64,000 nucleotides of DNA from Zoroaster sp. YZ-2022 (lineage: Eukaryota; Echinodermata; Asteroidea; Forcipulatida; Zoroasteridae), in NCBI GenBank assembly GCA_029582265.1, contig CM055822.1, forward strand, positions 3,903,057 to 3,967,056, written 5' to 3'. Positions within the stretch are counted from its first letter, which is position 1. Each line of letters begins with the position of its first letter. Shown one piece after another: positions 11,097-64,000 of the stretch. The notes beneath the pieces were generated by a model. The model searched no databases, was not told the DNA's origin, and saw nothing but the letters and a program-made list of their open reading frames with translations. Both the position numbers and the translations under genes were made by a program.

Positions 11097-11309
11097 TCTA
11101 CCCGTATTACATTGTGTTGTGAATGAGAAACAAAAAAGGGTGAAATCATGGTCGTATTCAGTCCATAATCAGGACTTTCAATACAGTTCGTTTTAACCCT
11201 AACCTCACTGAATATTACAAAATACTACTTGAGTAAACTGCAGTATGGAGTACTTTTACTAGGGTTTTCAGGTGAAAAATTATTCCTAAATCAATATGCT
11301 CAATATTTA

Positions 11310-11550
11310 TGTAGGACCCGCCCCGATATAGGGGGGTTTAAACGTTGATCTGATGAAAAGAATAAGAGGGCTTGATCAATACTTGTGTACACGTAGTGGT
11401 CTTATTCAAGAATGGCCACGTACACTGGACAGAAGTATTACTTGGGGGTCCCTCCAGATATGTGCCAAGTCAGGGTTGGGTTAGTCCACAAAAAATAGGG
11501 GTGCCTAGTTTCCTAAACTTTGTTTTAAGAAAGCTGTATGGGGCCCTACA
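11310..11550 (-). repeat. 3' LTR
   Basis: A direct repeat of 15825-16065, 241 bp, with TG...CA ends and two substitutions relative to the other copy (near 11440). It is the 3' LTR because the coding sequence runs on the minus strand. Confidence 0.92.
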
Positions 11551-11974
11551 TACTTCCCCGAAAATTTAAATGTTGTCTCAACATTTCCACAAATTACAAA
11601 AATATCATGATTCCTCCAAGAGTAAGTAGTTTCCTCTCCAGCAAACGACTAAATTTTTTTTTTTTTTATTCACTAATATCTACTAGCTTATATACAATCT
11701 GTCTATGTGAATTATACTAATGGCTAGAAGCTTATCAGGCCGAAACCTCTTATCTGTATAACCTTACTCATAGTCTGTCTGGCTTCTTGTCAGAGTTGAC
11801 AACTGTAACAAGCTCACACTTTTAATACTGGTATACTCAGGGAGTAAATTGGCTACTAGGAGAGTTTCTCCATCTATGGTCCGTAACTTCTCCTAAGTTT
11901 GCGGGCATAGGTTGATCAAAGACTACATAGGAGTGATCAATTCTTCTGTAGATTTCCTTTAATCTGATCATTAA

Positions 11975-12389
11975 CCCTAACCCCTTGGGTATTTTTACTA
12001 GAAAGTATCCTGAATCCACCAAAATCCACAAATTTTGTCACACACAAAATGCTGGTGTCCTGAATCCATCAGAATCCGCCAGTGTAGATATTGGACATAT
12101 CCTGAATCCGCCAAAATCCACCACTAAATTTTTGGTGGATTTTGGCGGATTCAGGATACCATGCTCACATGAAAATTTGTGTAGTATGTTGCTGCGTAGA
12201 ATCCATCAAAATCTAACATATACAGTACATGTAACTATAATCCATCAACCAACATGACCAAGCAGTTAAAAACTATTGAAATCCTGAATCCATCAAAATC
12301 CGCCACATGCTCAATGTGGAGGTATCGTGAATCCACCAAAATCTTCCAATACAGGGGGATGGATTTTGATGGATTCAGGGTGGTTAGGG
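11975..12389. mobile_element. TTAA MITE nested in the LTR element
   Basis: CCCTAACCCCTTGGG and TGGTTAGGG ends are flanked by TTAA (11971-11974 and 12390-12393). The interior is a string of TGAATCCACCAAAATCC-like blocks in both orientations, a variant of the blocks in the other CCCTAAC-family elements. It lies inside the LTR element, so it inserted later or was carried along. Confidence 0.7.
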
Positions 12390-12529
12390 TTAATGATCGT
12401 TTCCATGAATCAGTAACGCAATTCCACATTATGCAGCAGCTGGGTATAACATGAGAATATCTCAAAATTGGGTAACCACTGAACTCTCTTGGGAACTTAA
12501 AATTAATTAAGAACTTCTTCAATCTATTA

Positions 12530-13290
12530 TTTTATTTATTTATTTAAGCTTTCTTTATTCAGGGTAGCACCATTCAGTGAGTAACACTGCTTTCCAAGGT
12601 GGCCCTGATACATGTATACATTTACAATAATTTCTAAAAAGAATGTACCGGTAGATCAAACACACAGGACTATTTCAGAATACAAGGTTAGATATGTGTG
12701 GATATGGATAATATATACACTAGATATAATACAATTGAATAATTGGATATTAAATAATATTACTAATAGTACAATTTTAGTGAATGAGGGTATTATTTTT
12801 AAACTGGTTGATTGACATAGTGTGATAGTTAATGCGAATATTCTGTGGTAATTTGTTCCATAGTTGACAAGATCTAGTTATAAACATCGTTGACCAGAAT
12901 TAGAGTTACAATGTGGAATAGCGAGTGAGTTTGAAATCTGACCTCTCGTAGAATAATTATGTACAGAGTGGGTGAACTTAAATTTAGCAGACAAATAATA
13001 AGGAGACGTACCATTTAAACATTTGAAAATCATAATAAGCATTTGGTTAGTCCACCTATCATCTAATTTGAGCCAATTAAGGGAAGTCATCATGTCATTA
13101 ACAGGAGTTCTAATGTCTACAGATAAGATTATTCTAGCTAATTTGTTCTGCTGTTTTTGAAGTCTAGATTTTAGTTCATTGTTGCAATTTGACCATACAG
13201 GGCTACAATAGTCAAAATTAGGTATGATCATTGCTTCAGCAAGCATTTTTAAGGTACAATTTGGTAAATAATACTTTAAATTTTAGTTAA
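12530..13290 (-). pseudogene. LINE 3' fragment (non-LTR reverse transcriptase C-terminus)
   Basis: Minus-strand ORF 13246-12878 carries the post-catalytic part of a non-LTR reverse transcriptase, with the typical IPNFDYCSPVW motif followed by an LQKQQNKLARII-like segment. A 3' UTR follows and ends in a TAAA-type simple repeat at 12532-12548 (ATTT on the plus strand). The 5' part is missing. The 3' UTR block ACACTGCTTTCCAAGGTGGCC resembles the LINE at 40331-41070, so they are related families (CR1/L2/Jockey-like; clade not fixed). Confidence 0.7.
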
Positions 13291-13355
13291 TTTTGTTTTC
13301 TCAAACATATCATACCTATATACAATCTCTACATCTTTTATGGTTTCAAACATGC

Positions 13356-14060
13356 CTAAGAATATGCTATCCCTGGTGGCAAGCTATAGAGTTGTGTTTG
13401 TATTGGGTTCCATACGGGAGTCTGTCCATACTGTTGGGGGTAGTGATTCGCTTGCCGGAAATATCCCGTCATATCCAGCGGTGGGGGGTACGTCAGGTAA
13501 GGTGATGACTGTACTGATCCACTGTACATTTGCAGTGGAGGGTTAGTTGTGGTCATCTGAGAGGACATGCTAGCTATTCTTTGGAATTGGGGGACACCCA
13601 TTTGGTCGTACGTTAGTATGTCCGGGGGGCGCCTATTCCGGCTGGGGTACCGGTCCTCGGGAGGGGGGTCATCATTCTCGGGAGGTGGGTCATTATTCTC
13701 CACGGGGGTTTCTGCTGCCAACTGGGGTGGGTCTAATGGGAGCTCGACATGGTCAATTGTCTCCTGAACGTCTAGTTCATTTTGGGGTTCTACGTGTGGA
13801 ACATCCGGTGGTGGGGGTGTGCTGATGTTGTCGGCGGGTTGGTAAGCAGCTTGGTCTGAGGGTATTGGGGTCAGGTATTCTTCATCAGAACTGCTGTCAT
13901 CTGCAGTATTGCGAGGGTGAGTGTTGGTTTGGCACCGTCTCTTCTGCTTTGGACTCTGGTTTTCTACTTCTGGCGTATCAGGTGTGGGGAGGTGGTCGCA
14001 GGGGAGAAGGAGATTTCTGTGCAGGACCCTTGTCCTGCCTACCCCACTTTCTGGCTTAAT
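13356..14060 (-). pseudogene. Integrase C-terminal tail after an in-frame stop
   Basis: This is the same frame as the upstream integrase ORF and separated from it only by the TAA at 14061-14063. It starts with the conserved gypsy tail RVLHRNLLLPC, then a Pro/Asp/Glu-rich stretch, then RYPSRNRRPPDILTYDQMG. It is open to the stop near 13356, so the polyprotein carries one nonsense change here. Confidence 0.8.
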
Positions 14061-15227
14061 TTAGTAGACTGGCATCTGGTCATTCATCTGTCGGACTACC
14101 AGGTGTATTCTCTCTTCCCAGTAGGACCGAAGTTTTCCCGGGCCGCCAGTCTCTCCGAGGTTTCGAACAATTACCCTGTCTCCTGGGCGTAACGAGGTAT
14201 GGTGGATCTTTTTGTTATAATGCTCTCGGTTATGCTTTGCTGTCTTGTTACTGCGCTGTGAGGCCAGGGAGTAGGCCTGCTGCATCTGGGCCTTCCATCT
14301 GGTTACATACTCATGGTGACTGATTGGAGCACCTTCTGAGTTTCCGGGGAGGCCAAATGCGATGTCAATGGGTAGTCTTGGTGACCGACCGTACAAGAGG
14401 AAGAATGGAGAGTACCCAGTCGTATCTGTGCGTGTACAGTTGTATGCATGAACGACTTTGTTGAGTGATTCCCTCCAGTTGTTCTTCTGGTCCTCTGGTA
14501 GGGTCTTTGGCATTGACAGGAGTGTTCGGTTGAAGCGCTCTACCTGTCCATTACCTTGAGGGTGATACGGTGTTGTTCGTGAACCTTCCATACCACAGAG
14601 CTGCTGTAACCGGTGGAACAGGTTGTTTTCAAACTCTCTACCCTGGTCGTGGTGGAGCCGTTTGGGAAAACCAAACTTCAGTGCAAAATCATTGAATATT
14701 TTGTCGGCTGCGGTCTTCCCTGATTTGTTAGTAGTGGCATAGGCCTGTGCAAAGCGGGTGAAATGGTCGACCACCACCAAGATGTACTCATAGCCTCCCT
14801 TGCTACGCTCTAGATGCAGAAAATCAATGGATACCAACTCGAAAGGTTCAGTGGTGACAATACTCTGCATCGGTACCAGCAAGGACGTAGGCGGGTCTCC
14901 TCTGTTTCCACTCAGTGAGAACTGTGCTTCGATCCAGCCATCGAATGGGATTGGGGTCGAGTTTGCAGCTCTCACGTCTAATGACATTCCATCCAGTAAT
15001 TGATGAATAGGCCAGAGAGGGACGTTAGGAAGATTCTGATGGAGCCACGAACGAGGGAGAAGAGAAATCTGGGACCCTGTGTCCCATAGAGCCTCCGTGG
15101 CATCACTTTCTCGGTAGTGAGACCTTAAGACACGTCGGAGATCGGTGAGACCAAGGGCGGGTTTTCCTTCAAGGTAGCTCCTCAAACGTGATGCTGGGTT
15201 TATTGCCCGAATTACTGCCTCAACCAC
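14061..15227 (-). pseudogene. Gypsy protease remnant fused to integrase
   Basis: 388-codon ORF. Residues 1-45 continue a Gag region. Residues 46-120 hold an aspartic-protease piece with DTG at 49-51, starting abruptly. From about 122 comes an integrase core with D135, D194 and E230, a D,D35E spacing, followed by the chromosome-facing tail. No reverse transcriptase or RNase H lies between protease and integrase, so an in-frame deletion has joined them. The ORF ends at a premature TAA while the same frame continues downstream. Confidence 0.85.
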
Positions 15228-15660
15228 CTCTCTCGCCCTTGGCTAGGCCAGCCTCAATCTGGTGCATAAGAGACAAAAAGGTAATTTTGTCCTTCTGCCC
15301 CAGATCTCCGATCTGTCCAAAGATCTTGAACTCCCGCCGAAAGATGGGCCCAGTTGTCGTTCCCGCTGTTGTTGTTGTTATCTGCTGGCTATTGGTGGGT
15401 GTCTCCATAGGCTCAGGGCAAGGGGTCGTTTTCAGAACTGCCAGTATCTGTTGTAAAACTGACAGGCCTTCATCTTCTCTATCTTCAACCGCATCACTAC
15501 TGAGGTATCTTCGTACTTGACGGAGAAGGGCATGGGTCGTCTTATCACCACCCTCAAGGTTTACCACTGCACATACCTTGAGCAGGTCCTCTGTTGTTGC
15601 GGACTGCAGCAGGGCGTGTACATCACTGTGAAGTTCATTGAGGGATGCCATCTTAAACAC
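15220..15660 (-). pseudogene. Gypsy Gag N-terminal part
   Basis: 146-codon ORF beginning MFKMASLNELHSDVHALLQ. It overlaps the next ORF by 8 bp in a different frame. The sequence logically continues into the first 45 residues of the downstream ORF, so a small indel near 15225 has broken one Gag frame; a programmed frameshift is the alternative. No zinc knuckle remains. Confidence 0.65.
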
Positions 15661-15824
15661 CGGAAATGGACAACTGGTTAATGGGGAGTCGTCTTCTCAC
15701 TGCACATCCAAGGTAAGGGACATCATCAGCTCTCCCTTAGTGGTTCTGTGTCATAGGACAGGCGCACATCATCCGCTGGGTCGTTTTAGCCAACAGACGC
15801 ACCTGTCCTGGCAAGATCGCCAAA

Positions 15825-16065
15825 TGTAGGACCCGCCCCGATATAGGGGGGTTTAAACGTTGATCTGATGAAAAGAATAAGAGGGCTTGATCAATACTTG
15901 TGTACACGTAGTGGTCTTATTCAAGAATGGCCACGTACACTGGACAGAAGTATTGCTTGGAGGTCCCTCCAGATATGTGCCAAGTCAGGGTTGGGTTAGT
16001 CCACAAAAAATAGGGGTGCCTAGTTTCCTAAACTTTGTTTTAAGAAAGCTGTATGGGGCCCTACA
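15825..16065 (-). repeat. 5' LTR
   Basis: 241-bp copy of 11310-11550. The adjacent internal sequence starts, on the minus strand, with TT then TGGCGATCTTGCCAGGACAG, a likely primer-binding site for a tRNA that I cannot identify. Confidence 0.92.
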
Positions 16066-17133
16066 TTTATATCAAATTAAAGGTCTTGATGAAAGAAATA
16101 CAATGGTTTTTAAATCAAGAAAATCGGACGAGTAGTTTTTGAGGAATCCTGTTTTATTTAATCAAGTATACAGCATTCGATGAAGCCCGACTGTCCATAC
16201 ACTGTGTAAATCCCTAATGACACAAAAACCGTTGAATCAGCCTACACACACCGTGATACACACGCACAGCGTTCGTGCTCGTTTCCCTCATAAGAGCTTT
16301 TGAAAGGGTGTAAAAAATACACTCTCCGCTCAAAACTAAACACATTTACGGCTCAAAACTTTCACATATGATAGAAAAGAGGTGTAAAATTCATTCAGAC
16401 ACCGCTCTTACCTTTCAACTTGAAGATTTCACCTCGAAAAAACGGTGTTTACTTTTTATCTCTTCGTAACTTCGGTTGTAGAGTAGTTATGGAGATCGAG
16501 CAAGCATGGGTATGTAAAGGAGCCCTTTGACTCAATAGGGAAACCTGTTTTCATGTCAATCACAATGTACTCGGGCGCGGAGACAGCTCCGAAATGGATG
16601 CCCTCAGCAGAGCGCGGCAAATTTTACGGGCCGAATGCGCCCGATCTCGGAACACTTCGCGAAAGGCTGGGCGGGACGAGAGTGGTTCATTCATAAAGAC
16701 CTAGGCTTTCGCACGTACTTCCGATTGCTATATTATGTACATTGTTGGATAGCTGAAACTATAAGCTTTCCAATGAGCTATTACATGTAAGATTTCGACA
16801 GGTAAAAGTAGTAAAAATTTTTGATTTAAAACTTTGATGTTTTTTGTTGCGGGTGATGCGCTGTGCGTGTGGAGGGCTTTGGTCAAGCACGTACGAACTG
16901 AAAACCCTACTTTTACTACACTGGTCTATGAGAATTGAGTAGTATTTTGTAGTACAGTGTACTGGACCCCAAATGAATGCCTAGGACGTTAGGGTTAAGG
17001 ATGCATTTATAGTGATTGTACACTTGACATAAATTTTTTACCAAATGTGTATAGTGCAACTAACGTTGGCATTAATGATCATAATTTGTGTATGAGAACT
17101 ATTTTTTATCAAATAACCTTTGTTTATTTGCAG

Positions 17134-17403
17134 TTGGACTGCCATGGTATTACAATGAAGATTTAGAATGCAGCCATACAGTTGGAGGATGAAAACTCAA
17201 TACCAAGTGAGATGGAATCTTAAATCTACATCCATGTGATCAAACTTCAGACCTGTGATCTATTTCACACGTTACCACTGTAGAACAGCCATCACCAAAA
17301 ACTGGAGGACTTCAATCCGATAGTGCTGCCATCATGACCAGTTGACCGAAGTCACTCTAGGGTCAAAGTTCAAATGCCAAAACAGTCTTAGCACGGCCTC
17401 ACC
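17134..17403 (+). other. MBTPS1: Probable 5' UTR of MBTPS1
   Basis: A good 3' splice site (T-rich tract then TTTGCAG at 17127-17133) precedes this segment, suggesting an upstream non-coding exon that I cannot locate. It contains several short upstream ATG-stop reading frames. An in-frame TAG at 17389-17391 fixes the ATG at 17404 as the first possible start in frame. Confidence 0.5.
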
Positions 17404-61089
<43,686 letters not shown>

Positions 61090-61669
61090 GTGAGTCTCGT
61101 CAAGATCCAATTTAAGCCAGGTTCATGGTTGCAGATTGTACTGTGGCCCCCCCCCCCTTGTAAACCAATTTTGCTGCCGGGTGTGTAGCTGGCTAAAAAG
61201 AAAATTGCAACATTTAATCAAATCATGTTGTGTCGTAGATTTTCCACTCATTGCACAACCTATGTTGGTTTGTGTATGCAATTCCCAGGAGCTATATCAC
61301 AAATCTGCTTAGAGGTAAGGTCAAGAATGGTTAATTCAACAATAACAAAATGGTTGAATTTTATAGTCAACCTTAGTTAGTGTAAAACTGATGATGATGG
61401 TATCAATCTTCTGTCATTATTAACAAAAAAGTTAAATAAGCTTTACACCTAGGAAGTTTTATATTAAAATTCAGCCATTTTGTTATTTTTGAATTATAAG
61501 TTCTATAACTTCCAAATAGCAAAAATATTCCAAGTAAAAATATTGGCTAAGCCAAATTCTTTGCTTAGCATTTCTATGACATTGGGCCATGGTTAGCAGA
61601 AATATTTACTTAGCAATTATTTTCATGAAGGAGCTGTTTTATATATTGTATCCTTTTTGTAAGCATTAA
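61090..61669. other. Intron 20, first part
   Basis: A C-run near 61146-61157 and MITE-C or fold-back fragments (TTAGTTAGTGTAAAACTGAT; TGCTTAGCATTTCTATGAC). No exon is recognised. Confidence 0.45.
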
Positions 61670-61983
61670 CCCTCCTACACATGGAGGCCACTCCTAACCA
61701 CTAATTAAATTCTGTTCTTCAGCAACCTTCAGTACATACATGTACAAGCCTGCTGTCCTTTCCAAGTAATCTTACAAAATCAACTGTGTGCCACCCAAGG
61801 CCACTGTAAATGTTTGAACATATTAGTATGGCCTGCAATGTATCGATGGGAGACCACCTTACCCTGTAATCTCAGTGGTGCGACAGTGCACAGAAGGGTA
61901 ACCATAGGAGGCCACTGGCAACAGCTAATGGCTTGGAGTGGCCTGAATGGGTTGTTTCCAAAATTGCACTGATTGTAGGAGGG
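61670..61983. mobile_element. TTAA MITE with GGCCACT interior
   Basis: CCCTCCTACA and TGTAGGAGGG ends with TTAA at 61666-61669 and 61984-61987. The interior carries AGGCCACTCCTAACCACT and TAGGAGGCCACTGGCAAC blocks, a third interior type within this terminus family. Confidence 0.75.
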
Positions 61984-62596
61984 TTAAGAATTAGCTATTG
62001 CTAACTAATTATTAACCAAAGGAACCAGTAGTATAAAATCAACAATTGCTGTGTCCTATAATGTTTCTACCCTTATGATATTTCTCTATAAAACCTGCTT
62101 GTTTTTGAAATGTAAGGCCATTTGTTTCTACTATTTTGGATCCTTGTAAGTTGTTAATCATTTCCAGTTCTAAATACTTGGAGCTTTATGTGTCACGTGT
62201 GAAGCAATGTGAGTGTCTTCAGTATCTGTGTGTACTGAACTTCTGGCTCCAATTACATCACACAAACCCCTAAAAATGGATTTTGAGTCTAGCCATGCTT
62301 TTCGGATGTTATCAGGCAAAAACAAACAAAATAAATATGTAACAATGATAACATGCTGTATGTTTTTAAAATGTTACTGCATGATTCAAACATGATTTGT
62401 CATAAATGTTTGCATTGTTTAAAAGTTATCTTATACAGCTGTAAAATCAGGAAACGTTAAACTTCTCACCCTCCGTTTGTCATATAAACTTGGTATAAAA
62501 TGCTGCACATATATTTTGTGGATTTCATGTGACAGAAAGTAAACATTGCAGAATCAGTTAAACAAAATAAACACATATTGCAGTAAGCACTGCTAT

Positions 62597-62910
62597 TTAC
62601 AGGGAAGGTATAACATCAAATATAATGATTACAAAATGATTTTCTTAAAGAATGAAAAAATCCAGAAAAAATATGCTGTCTGAAATACCCCCCCAAAAGA
62701 ACCATTTATAAAAAGTTGTCAAAGAAATTGCTGTAAATATTGGGAATGTTTCTCACACTTTTCTCATGACTGAGACTGAGCATTGAGCTTGAAACTTTCA
62801 CAGGTTGGTTGTTTATAATAAATGTTAATCTTGATTCAAAGAAAGTAAGCATATTTACATCACAGAAGTAGTTTTGCCGACATTACCAATACTGTATCTT
62901 CCCTTTAAAG
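62597..62910. mobile_element. MITE-C, complete copy
   Basis: Left TACAGGGAAGGTATAACATC, right ACATTACCAATACTGTATCT then TCCCTTTAAAG. Directly followed by the 82-bp array, which includes this right terminus in every unit. Confidence 0.65.
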
Positions 62911-63860
62911 GTCTGGCTGGCCAGTTGTCATTGGGCAAGCTTGACGGTCATCATATAATATATATACCTTAATAACTATCTTCCCTTTAAAGATCTGGCC
63001 GGCCAGTTGTCATTGGGCAAGCTTGACGGTCATCATATAATATATATACCGTAATAACTATCTTCCCTTTAAAGATCTGGCCGGCCAGTTGTCATTGGGC
63101 AAGCTTGACGGTCATCATATAATATATATACCGTAATAACTATCTTCCCTTTAAAGATCTGGCCGGCCAGATGTCATTGGGCAAGCTTGACGGTCATCAT
63201 ATAATATATATACCTTAATAACTATCTTCCCTTTAAAGATCTGGCCGGCCAGATGTCATTGGGCAAGCTTGACGGTCATCATATTTCATTTCATTTCATT
63301 TCATTTATTATTATTTCACAGGGCAGAAACAATCACAAATACAATGGCAAAAAAACAATTAGAGAAAAAAATTAAATACATATACATGATGAAAATAAGG
63401 TAAACATGACAAAATGTTGACAGCACCCCTGTATAGGATTACCAAAATGCGAACCAAATCACAATCTAGTGGCTCTCCATAATGCTGCCAAACATAATCA
63501 AACAATATAAAATATAATAATAATAATAATAATAATGTATAGATTTATATAGCGCACGTATCCACCAACTAAGTGGCGCTCAAGGCGCATATTATAATAA
63601 AATATAATATAATATATATACCTTAATAACTATCTTCCCTTTAAAGATCTGGCCGGCCAGATGTCATTGGGCAAGCTTGACGGTCATCATATAATATATA
63701 TACCTTAATAACTATCTTCCCTTTAAAGATCTGGCCGGCCAGTTGTCATTGGGCAAGCTTGACGGTCATCATATAATATATATACCTTAATAACTATCTT
63801 CCCTTTAAAGATCTGGCCGGCCAGTTGTCATTGGGCAAGCTTGACGGTTATCATATAATA
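62900..63860 (+). repeat. 82-bp tandem array, 8 copies, with an insertion
   Basis: The unit contains TCTTCCCTTTAAAGATCTGG then CCGGCCAGTTGTCATTGGGC then AAGCTTGACGGTCATCATAT. Each copy has the palindrome CTGGCCGGCCAG (first copy CTGGCTGGCCAG). The array is interrupted at about 63283-63605. Confidence 0.92.
63283..63605. mobile_element. Insertion of LINE/SINE-like sequence in the 82-bp array
   Basis: It starts with a TTTCA pentamer repeat (63283-63305) and TTTCACAGGGCAGAAACAAT, like a LINE 3' end read from its tail. It then continues through an ATA microsatellite (63518-63536) into ATAGATTTATATAGCGCACG and AAGTGGCGCTCAAGGCGC, a motif common at the ends of dispersed repeats in marine animals. 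Type uncertain. Confidence 0.45.
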
Positions 63861-64000
63861 TATACATAACAGCAAAAGAATCGTCACCCCTAAAAATATT
63901 TATTATTTTCATTTTATAATTAATATAATTTGTTTAATGAAGAATATTATGAGTATGGAGTGTAACACGAACACAATGTGGCAAATTTGGTTGACCTGGC

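Larger units (their letters stand above)
11310..16065 (-). mobile_element. Ty3/gypsy-type LTR retrotransposon, deletion derivative
   Basis: Two 241-bp LTRs (11310-11550 and 15825-16065) begin TGTAGG and end CCTACA and differ at only two positions, so insertion is recent. TTTA flanks both sides (11306-11309 and 16066-16069). The element reads on the minus strand. A primer-binding-like TGG start lies two bases inside the 5' LTR, and a purine-rich GGGGAAG lies next to the 3' LTR. Gag start, protease piece and integrase are present, but reverse transcriptase and RNase H are absent, so it needs help in trans. A MITE (11975-12389) and a LINE end (about 12530-13290) sit between the integrase tail and the 3' LTR. 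Confidence 0.9.
11197..16994. mobile_element. TTAA MITE split by an LTR retrotransposon
   Basis: CCCTAACCTCACTG at 11197 and GACGTTAGGG ending at 16994 are inverted termini flanked by TTAA (11193-11196 and 16995-16998). Both arms also share an ACAAAATACTACT block. Removing the LTR element (11310-16065) leaves about 1 kb of MITE. The right arm (16066-16994) includes a GC-richer stretch at about 16560-16690 with no recognised coding. Confidence 0.6.

Noticed and set aside
61090..64000. Search for the remaining MBTPS1 exon(s) with the transmembrane segment
   Set aside because: No stretch matched the conserved juxtamembrane or hydrophobic region with flanking splice sites; the gene most likely continues beyond the window.

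Overview
The window is animal nuclear DNA: AT-rich, with spliced genes and GT/AG introns packed with transposons and minisatellites. Two host genes are present. MDM2 has the full SWIB / acidic / RanBP2 zinc finger / RING layout, and MBTPS1 (site-1 protease) is close to the vertebrate protein. With the transposon content this suggests an invertebrate deuterostome. An echinoderm is my best guess, but the species is not proven from the sequence.
Layout. 1-4498: TTAA-flanked MITEs and dispersed repeats. 4499-4832: a Harbinger-like MITE abutting the end of MDM2. 4832-7306 (minus): an intact single-exon MDM2 gene of 824 codons. 7471-7607: a perfect p53 response element plus extra half-sites just upstream of the MDM2 start. 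7608-11196: non-coding, with one TIR element. 11197-16994: a nested transposon stack, in which a TTAA MITE is split by a young Ty3/gypsy-type LTR element (241-bp LTRs with two differences) that itself holds another MITE and a LINE 3' end. 17134-61089 (plus): MBTPS1, 20 coding exons joined in frame for 929 codons. It covers the signal peptide, prodomain, the Asp245/His276/Asn365/Ser441 subtilase residues and most of the C-terminal half. The last exon(s), with the transmembrane segment and tail, lie beyond the window.
The MBTPS1 introns hold very large tandem arrays: 56 bp x about 25, 17 bp G-rich x about 27, 57 bp x 16 (each unit with a CCAAT motif), 55 bp x about 127 (7 kb), 35 bp x 14 (each with a tRNA-type B box), two 44-bp arrays, an 81-bp and an 82-bp array. 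They also hold hAT, Harbinger, mariner and TTAA MITEs and several LINE fragments. Four of the arrays start at the terminus of a MITE, so transposon ends seem to seed tandem repeats here.
How the genes relate. MDM2 is the E3 ligase that restrains p53, and the p53 site upstream implies the p53-MDM2 feedback loop exists in this animal. MBTPS1 is a Golgi subtilase that cleaves SREBP, ATF6 and other precursors; nothing in the sequence links its function to MDM2. The two genes are divergently transcribed with about 10 kb between them. Transposons have landed in sensitive places: a MITE end supplies the last base of the MDM2 stop codon, and a hAT MITE target duplication covers the 5' splice site of MBTPS1 exon 3.
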